The notes beneath the pieces were generated by a model that was not told the origin of the DNA, searched no databases, and saw nothing but the letters and a program-made list of their open reading frames with translations. The translations under genes were made by a program, and so were the position numbers. A DNA stretch of 17,088 nucleotides from DATGMB01 sp035293845 (GTDB taxonomy: Bacteria; Acidobacteriota; Terriglobia; Bryobacterales; Bryobacteraceae), in NCBI GenBank assembly GCA_035293845.1, contig DATGMB010000171.1, positions 1 through 17,088 on the forward strand. The letters run 5' to 3'. Shown one piece after another: positions 14,157 through 17,088 of the stretch. How positions within the stretch are numbered: position 1 is the first letter of the stretch; each line of letters begins with the position of its first letter.

Positions 14157-16366
14157 AGCTGCGCCTCCAGGGAACCCTCGTAAGCTGCCTTCAACGCCGC
14201 GATCTCCCAGCTTCCCAGCGTGATGCTGCGCTCGCGGATCTCGATCGAATTCTCGATCGTCTTGCCCACGGCCGGCGCTTCGATCTCGTGCTTCTGCGCG
14301 ATCTCGGCCACCCGCTTGGGATTCGCCGTCGAAACCAGAATCCGCGCCGGAGACTCGTGGAACATCAGGACCTCCGGCCGCAGATGGCTTGCCAGCTCGA
14401 TCTGCGCGCCGATCTCCGCCGGGCCGAAGCAGCACTCCGACAGGGCCACGCCGAAGCCGCCGTCGCTCAGGTCGTGCGCCGATTCGATCAGCCCTTCCGC
14501 GATCATGCGCCGGATGGCGTACTGCACGCGCTGCTCGTATTCGAGATCGAGCAGCGGCGGCAGCCCCCACAGCTTGCCCACGATCTCCTTGGCGTACTGC
14601 GAGGAGCCGAAGCGCGTATCGTCGGAGGTGCCGATGCCGCCCACCAGCATCACCGTGCGGCCCGCGTTTTGGAACGTGGACGGAATGGGCGGCGCCGTCG
14701 CCAGCGTCCCGACCATTCCAATCACCGGCGTCGGGTAGATGCCTTCGCCCAGCGTCTCGTTATACAGGCTGACGTTGCCGCCGGTGATCGGCGTGTCGAA
14801 GAACCGGCACGCCTCGGCCATGCCCTCGATCGCCTCAACGAGCTGCGCCATGATCTCGGGCCGCTCCGGGTTGCCGAAATTCAGGCAGTTCGTGGCCGCC
14901 AGCGGCTTCGCGCCCACCACCGAGAGATTGCGGCACGCCTCCGCCACCGCCAGGCGTGCGCCCTCGCGCGGCGAAAGGTAGCAGTATCGTCCGTTGCCAT
15001 CGAGCGACATCGCCACCGACGTGCCCGTCTCCTTAATTCGCAGAATCGCGGCGTCGTAGCCCGGGCCGGCGACGGTGTTCGTGCGGACCTGGTAATCGTA
15101 CTGCTGCCAGATCCACCGCTTCGAGCAGATGTCCGGCGCGGCCAGCAGCCGCGGCAGCGCGGCCTGCACATCGGCCGCCGGCAGCCGGGGCGCTTCGAGC
15201 GGCACGCGGCGCAGCGGCTTGGTATGGGGCCGGTCGTAAAGCGGCGCTTCGTCGGCCAGCTCGCGGTTGGGAATTTCCGCGACCACCGCGCCGTGCTGCC
15301 GCACCCGCAGCTTGCCATCGCCCGTCACCGTGCCGATCTCGACCGCATCGAGGCCCCATTTGCGGAAGACGGCCAGCACTTCCTCTTCCCTGCCCTTATC
15401 CGCGACCAGCAGCATGCGCTCCTGCGATTCCGAGAGCATGATCTCGTAAGGCGTCATGCCGGTCTCGCGCTGCGGCACGCGGTCGAGCTCGATCTCGATG
15501 CCGACTTCTCCGCGGCTGCCCATCTCGCACGTGGAACAGGTAAGCCCCGCCGCGCCCATGTCCTGAATGCCGACGATCGCGCCCGTCTTCATGGCTTCCA
15601 GGCACGCTTCGAGCAGCAGCTTCTCCATGAACGGATCGCCCACCTGCACGTTGGGCCGCTTCTGCTTCGATTCCTCGGTGAATTCGGCGCTCGCCATCGA
15701 CGCGCCGTGGATGCCGTCGCGGCCGGTGCGCGCGCCGACGTAGATCACCGGATTGCCGATGCCCGCCGCCTTGGCGTAGAAGATCTCTTCCTTCTTCGCC
15801 ACGCCCAACGCGAAGACGTTGACCAGCGGGTTGCCGTCGTAGCACGGCTCGAAGATGCACTCGCCCCCGACGGTCGGCACGCCGAAGCAGTTGCCGTAAT
15901 GCGCGATGCCGCTCACCACGCCCGAAAGAATGCGCCGGTTGCGCGCGCCCGTGGCCGCGTCGTCCAGCCGGCCGAAGCGCAGCGAATCCATCACCGCGAC
16001 CGGCCGCGCCCCCATCGTGAAAATATCCCGCAGGATGCCGCCCACGCCGGTCGCCGCGCCCTGGAACGGCTCGATGAAGCTCGGGTGGTTGTGGGATTCG
16101 ATCTTGAAGGCGATCACGTAGCCATCGCCGATATCGATGATGCCGGCGTTTTCGCCCGGCCCCTGCACCACCAGCTTGCCGCGCGTGGGCAGCTTCTTCA
16201 GGTGCAGGCGCGAGCTCTTATACGAGCAGTGCTCGCTCCACATCACGCTGAAGATGCCGAGCTCGGTGTAGCTCGGCTCGCGCCCCAGGATATCGACGAT
16301 TTTCCGGTATTCCTCGGGCGTGAGTTGGTGCTGCGCGATGAGGTCCGGCGTGATCTCCGCCGTCAT
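14153..16366 (-). CDS. purL: Phosphoribosylformylglycinamidine synthase subunit PurL
   Basis: A 737-residue small-type PurL, the synthetase subunit that uses ATP and ammonia supplied by PurQ to turn FGAR into FGAM. Near the N-terminus FSVMWSEHCSYKSSR carries the conserved histidine H46; VQGPGENAG (67-75), KIESHNHPS (88-96) and FQGAATGVGG (101-110) form the first AIR-synthase-type half. A second half repeats the fold (ATNCLNFGNPERP, TGGNVSLYNE, HDLSDGGFGVA). The length fits the small bacterial PurL that works with separate PurQ and PurS, rather than the approximately 1300-residue fused form. The ATG overlaps the purQ stop as ATGA (16363-16366), and the stop overlaps the purF start. No purS is visible; it may lie beyond the right edge. 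Confidence 0.96.
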   Translation of the reverse strand: MTAEITPDLIAQHQLTPEEYRKIVDILGREPSYTELGIFSVMWSEHCSYKSSRLHLKKLPTRGKLVVQGPGENAGIIDIGDGYVIAFKIESHNHPSFIEPFQGAATGVGGILRDIFTMGARPVAVMDSLRFGRLDDAATGARNRRILSGVVSGIAHYGNCFGVPTVGGECIFEPCYDGNPLVNVFALGVAKKEEIFYAKAAGIGNPVIYVGARTGRDGIHGASMASAEFTEESKQKRPNVQVGDPFMEKLLLEACLEAMKTGAIVGIQDMGAAGLTCSTCEMGSRGEVGIEIELDRVPQRETGMTPYEIMLSESQERMLLVADKGREEEVLAVFRKWGLDAVEIGTVTGDGKLRVRQHGAVVAEIPNRELADEAPLYDRPHTKPLRRVPLEAPRLPAADVQAALPRLLAAPDICSKRWIWQQYDYQVRTNTVAGPGYDAAILRIKETGTSVAMSLDGNGRYCYLSPREGARLAVAEACRNLSVVGAKPLAATNCLNFGNPERPEIMAQLVEAIEGMAEACRFFDTPITGGNVSLYNETLGEGIYPTPVIGMVGTLATAPPIPSTFQNAGRTVMLVGGIGTSDDTRFGSSQYAKEIVGKLWGLPPLLDLEYEQRVQYAIRRMIAEGLIESAHDLSDGGFGVALSECCFGPAEIGAQIELASHLRPEVLMFHESPARILVSTANPKRVAEIAQKHEIEAPAVGKTIENSIEIRERSITLGSWEIAALKAAYEGSLEAQL
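14164..14168 (-). promoter_or_regulatory. Shine-Dalgarno site that fixes the TTG start of purF
   Basis: GGAGG on the minus strand lies inside the end of purL, 7 nt before the TTG at 14156. With the TTGA overlap it makes the TTG a better start than any upstream ATG in the same frame. Confidence 0.75.
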
Positions 16367-17040
16367 GCGCGCACCGCCCCGCTCGCCGCCCGGACCATCG
16401 AGGCGAGAACGGTCAGCCCGTCGGTCGAGCCCATCAGCGGATCGGCGGCCCGCTCCGGATGCGGCATCATCCCGAGCACGTTCCGCTCGCGGTTGAGGAT
16501 GCCGGCAATATCGCGGAGCGAGCCGTTCGGGTTATCGAGATAGCGGAAGGCCACGCGGTCCTCGGCTTCGAGTTCGTCAAGCGTCCGCTCGTCGGCGTAG
16601 TAGCAGCCCTCGCCGTGCGCGATCGGCACGCGCAGGATCTCGCCGCGCTCGGCCGAGCAGGTGAAGGGCGAGCGCGAAGTCTCCACGCGCAGGTGAACGT
16701 CCCGGCAGATGAACTTCAGGCTGCGGTTGCGCAGCAGCGCTCCGGGCAGCAGGCCGGCTTCGACCAGCACCTGAAAGCCGTTGCAGATGCCGAGCACCGG
16801 GCCGCCCTCGGCGGCGAAGCGCTTGACGGCCTGCATCACGGGCGAGAACCGGGCAATCGCGCCGCAGCGCAGGTAATCGCCGTAGGCGAATCCGCCGGGC
16901 AGGATCACGGCGTCGACCGCGCCGAGCGTGGCGGAATCGTGCCAGACGAATTCCGCCTTCTGCCCCAGGTTGTTGGCCACGGCGTAAAACGCGTCGTGAT
17001 CGCAATTGCTGCCGGGAAAGACAATGACACCAAATTTCAT
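16363..17040 (-). CDS. purQ: Phosphoribosylformylglycinamidine synthase subunit PurQ
   Basis: A 225-residue class I glutamine amidotransferase that hydrolyses glutamine and channels ammonia to PurL. The N-terminus MKFGVIVFPGSNCDHD is diagnostic for PurQ. The catalytic cysteine C86 is in GICNGFQ, with the H194/E196 pair in MPHPERA; PGGFAYGDYLRCG (48-60) is the usual PurQ loop. Length is normal. The ATG at 17040 is preceded by AT-rich sequence without a Shine-Dalgarno match, and the 48 bases to the window edge contain no recognisable coding segment. In many bacteria purS lies directly upstream; that cannot be seen here. It is the first visible gene of the purQ-purL-purF-hutH run. Confidence 0.96.
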   Translation of the reverse strand: MKFGVIVFPGSNCDHDAFYAVANNLGQKAEFVWHDSATLGAVDAVILPGGFAYGDYLRCGAIARFSPVMQAVKRFAAEGGPVLGICNGFQVLVEAGLLPGALLRNRSLKFICRDVHLRVETSRSPFTCSAERGEILRVPIAHGEGCYYADERTLDELEAEDRVAFRYLDNPNGSLRDIAGILNRERNVLGMMPHPERAADPLMGSTDGLTVLASMVRAASGAVRA

Positions 17041-17088
17041 GATTGATGTTTTTGGGGAGGCTCTTTCAGTTTAACAGGGGGCGGGGTT

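Noticed and set aside
14157..14570. Upstream extension of purF to an ATG at 14570
   Set aside because: It would run through the purL end with non-native sequence; the TTG with GGAGG and the propeptide length before C11 fit the PurF family.
14288..16543. 751-codon plus-strand open frame opposite purL
   Set aside because: Mirror of the purL codon pattern; no motifs, Arg/His/Ala-rich, no Shine-Dalgarno site.
17041..17088. End of purS upstream of purQ
   Set aside because: Only 48 bases are available and no PurS-like C-terminal residues can be read; purS may lie outside the window, but nothing here supports it.

Overview
This is a GC-rich bacterial chromosome segment, densely packed and mostly transcribed from the minus strand. 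The lineage is inferred, not shown. High GC, a PEP-CTERM sorting signal, an EXORDIUM-like secreted protein and a B12-radical SAM/sugar-epimerase cluster together suggest an Acidobacteriota member (Solibacter/Bryobacter-like). No rRNA, tRNA, CRISPR array, IS element or phage gene was found.

Layout. (1) Positions 1-5155, minus strand: a four-gene cluster read in the order dTDP-L-rhamnose-4-epimerase-like SDR, a large fusion of a glycosidase-like TIM barrel with a CDP-paratose-epimerase-like SDR, a B12-binding radical SAM enzyme, and a GT4 glycosyltransferase cut by the window edge. It looks like part of a sugar-nucleotide/oligosaccharide pathway. (2) Positions 5354-8134, minus strand: a second four-gene operon of patatin-like lipase, WbuC-type cupin, YCII-like protein and alpha/beta hydrolase, every junction a 4-nt start/stop overlap. 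(3) Positions 8311-11230, plus strand: a frameshifted PEP-CTERM protein whose sorting signal reads straight into a secreted EXORDIUM-like protein with an HExxE motif, then a GNAT acetyltransferase. (4) Positions 11227-17040, minus strand: purQ-purL-purF of de novo purine synthesis followed 2 nt later by a histidine ammonia-lyase gene.

How the genes work together. In purine synthesis, PurF makes phosphoribosylamine from PRPP and glutamine, and PurQ with PurL converts FGAR to FGAM. HutH deaminates histidine, and that degradation route can feed one-carbon units back to purine synthesis. In the sugar cluster the two SDRs would modify nucleotide sugars, the radical SAM protein would do a difficult modification, and the GT4 would transfer a sugar; the substrates cannot be read from sequence.

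The most unusual observations are these. The glycosidase-like half of the epimerase fusion has glutamine at both positions where clan GH-A enzymes carry catalytic glutamates. A short TCCTGACTCC-type repeat is inserted in frame in the radical SAM linker. A PEP-CTERM signal is fused to a second signal-peptide-like segment just after a frameshift. A lone hutH trails the purine operon. The gene starts given here often differ from the longest open frame, because 4-nt overlaps and Shine-Dalgarno matches point to downstream starts.
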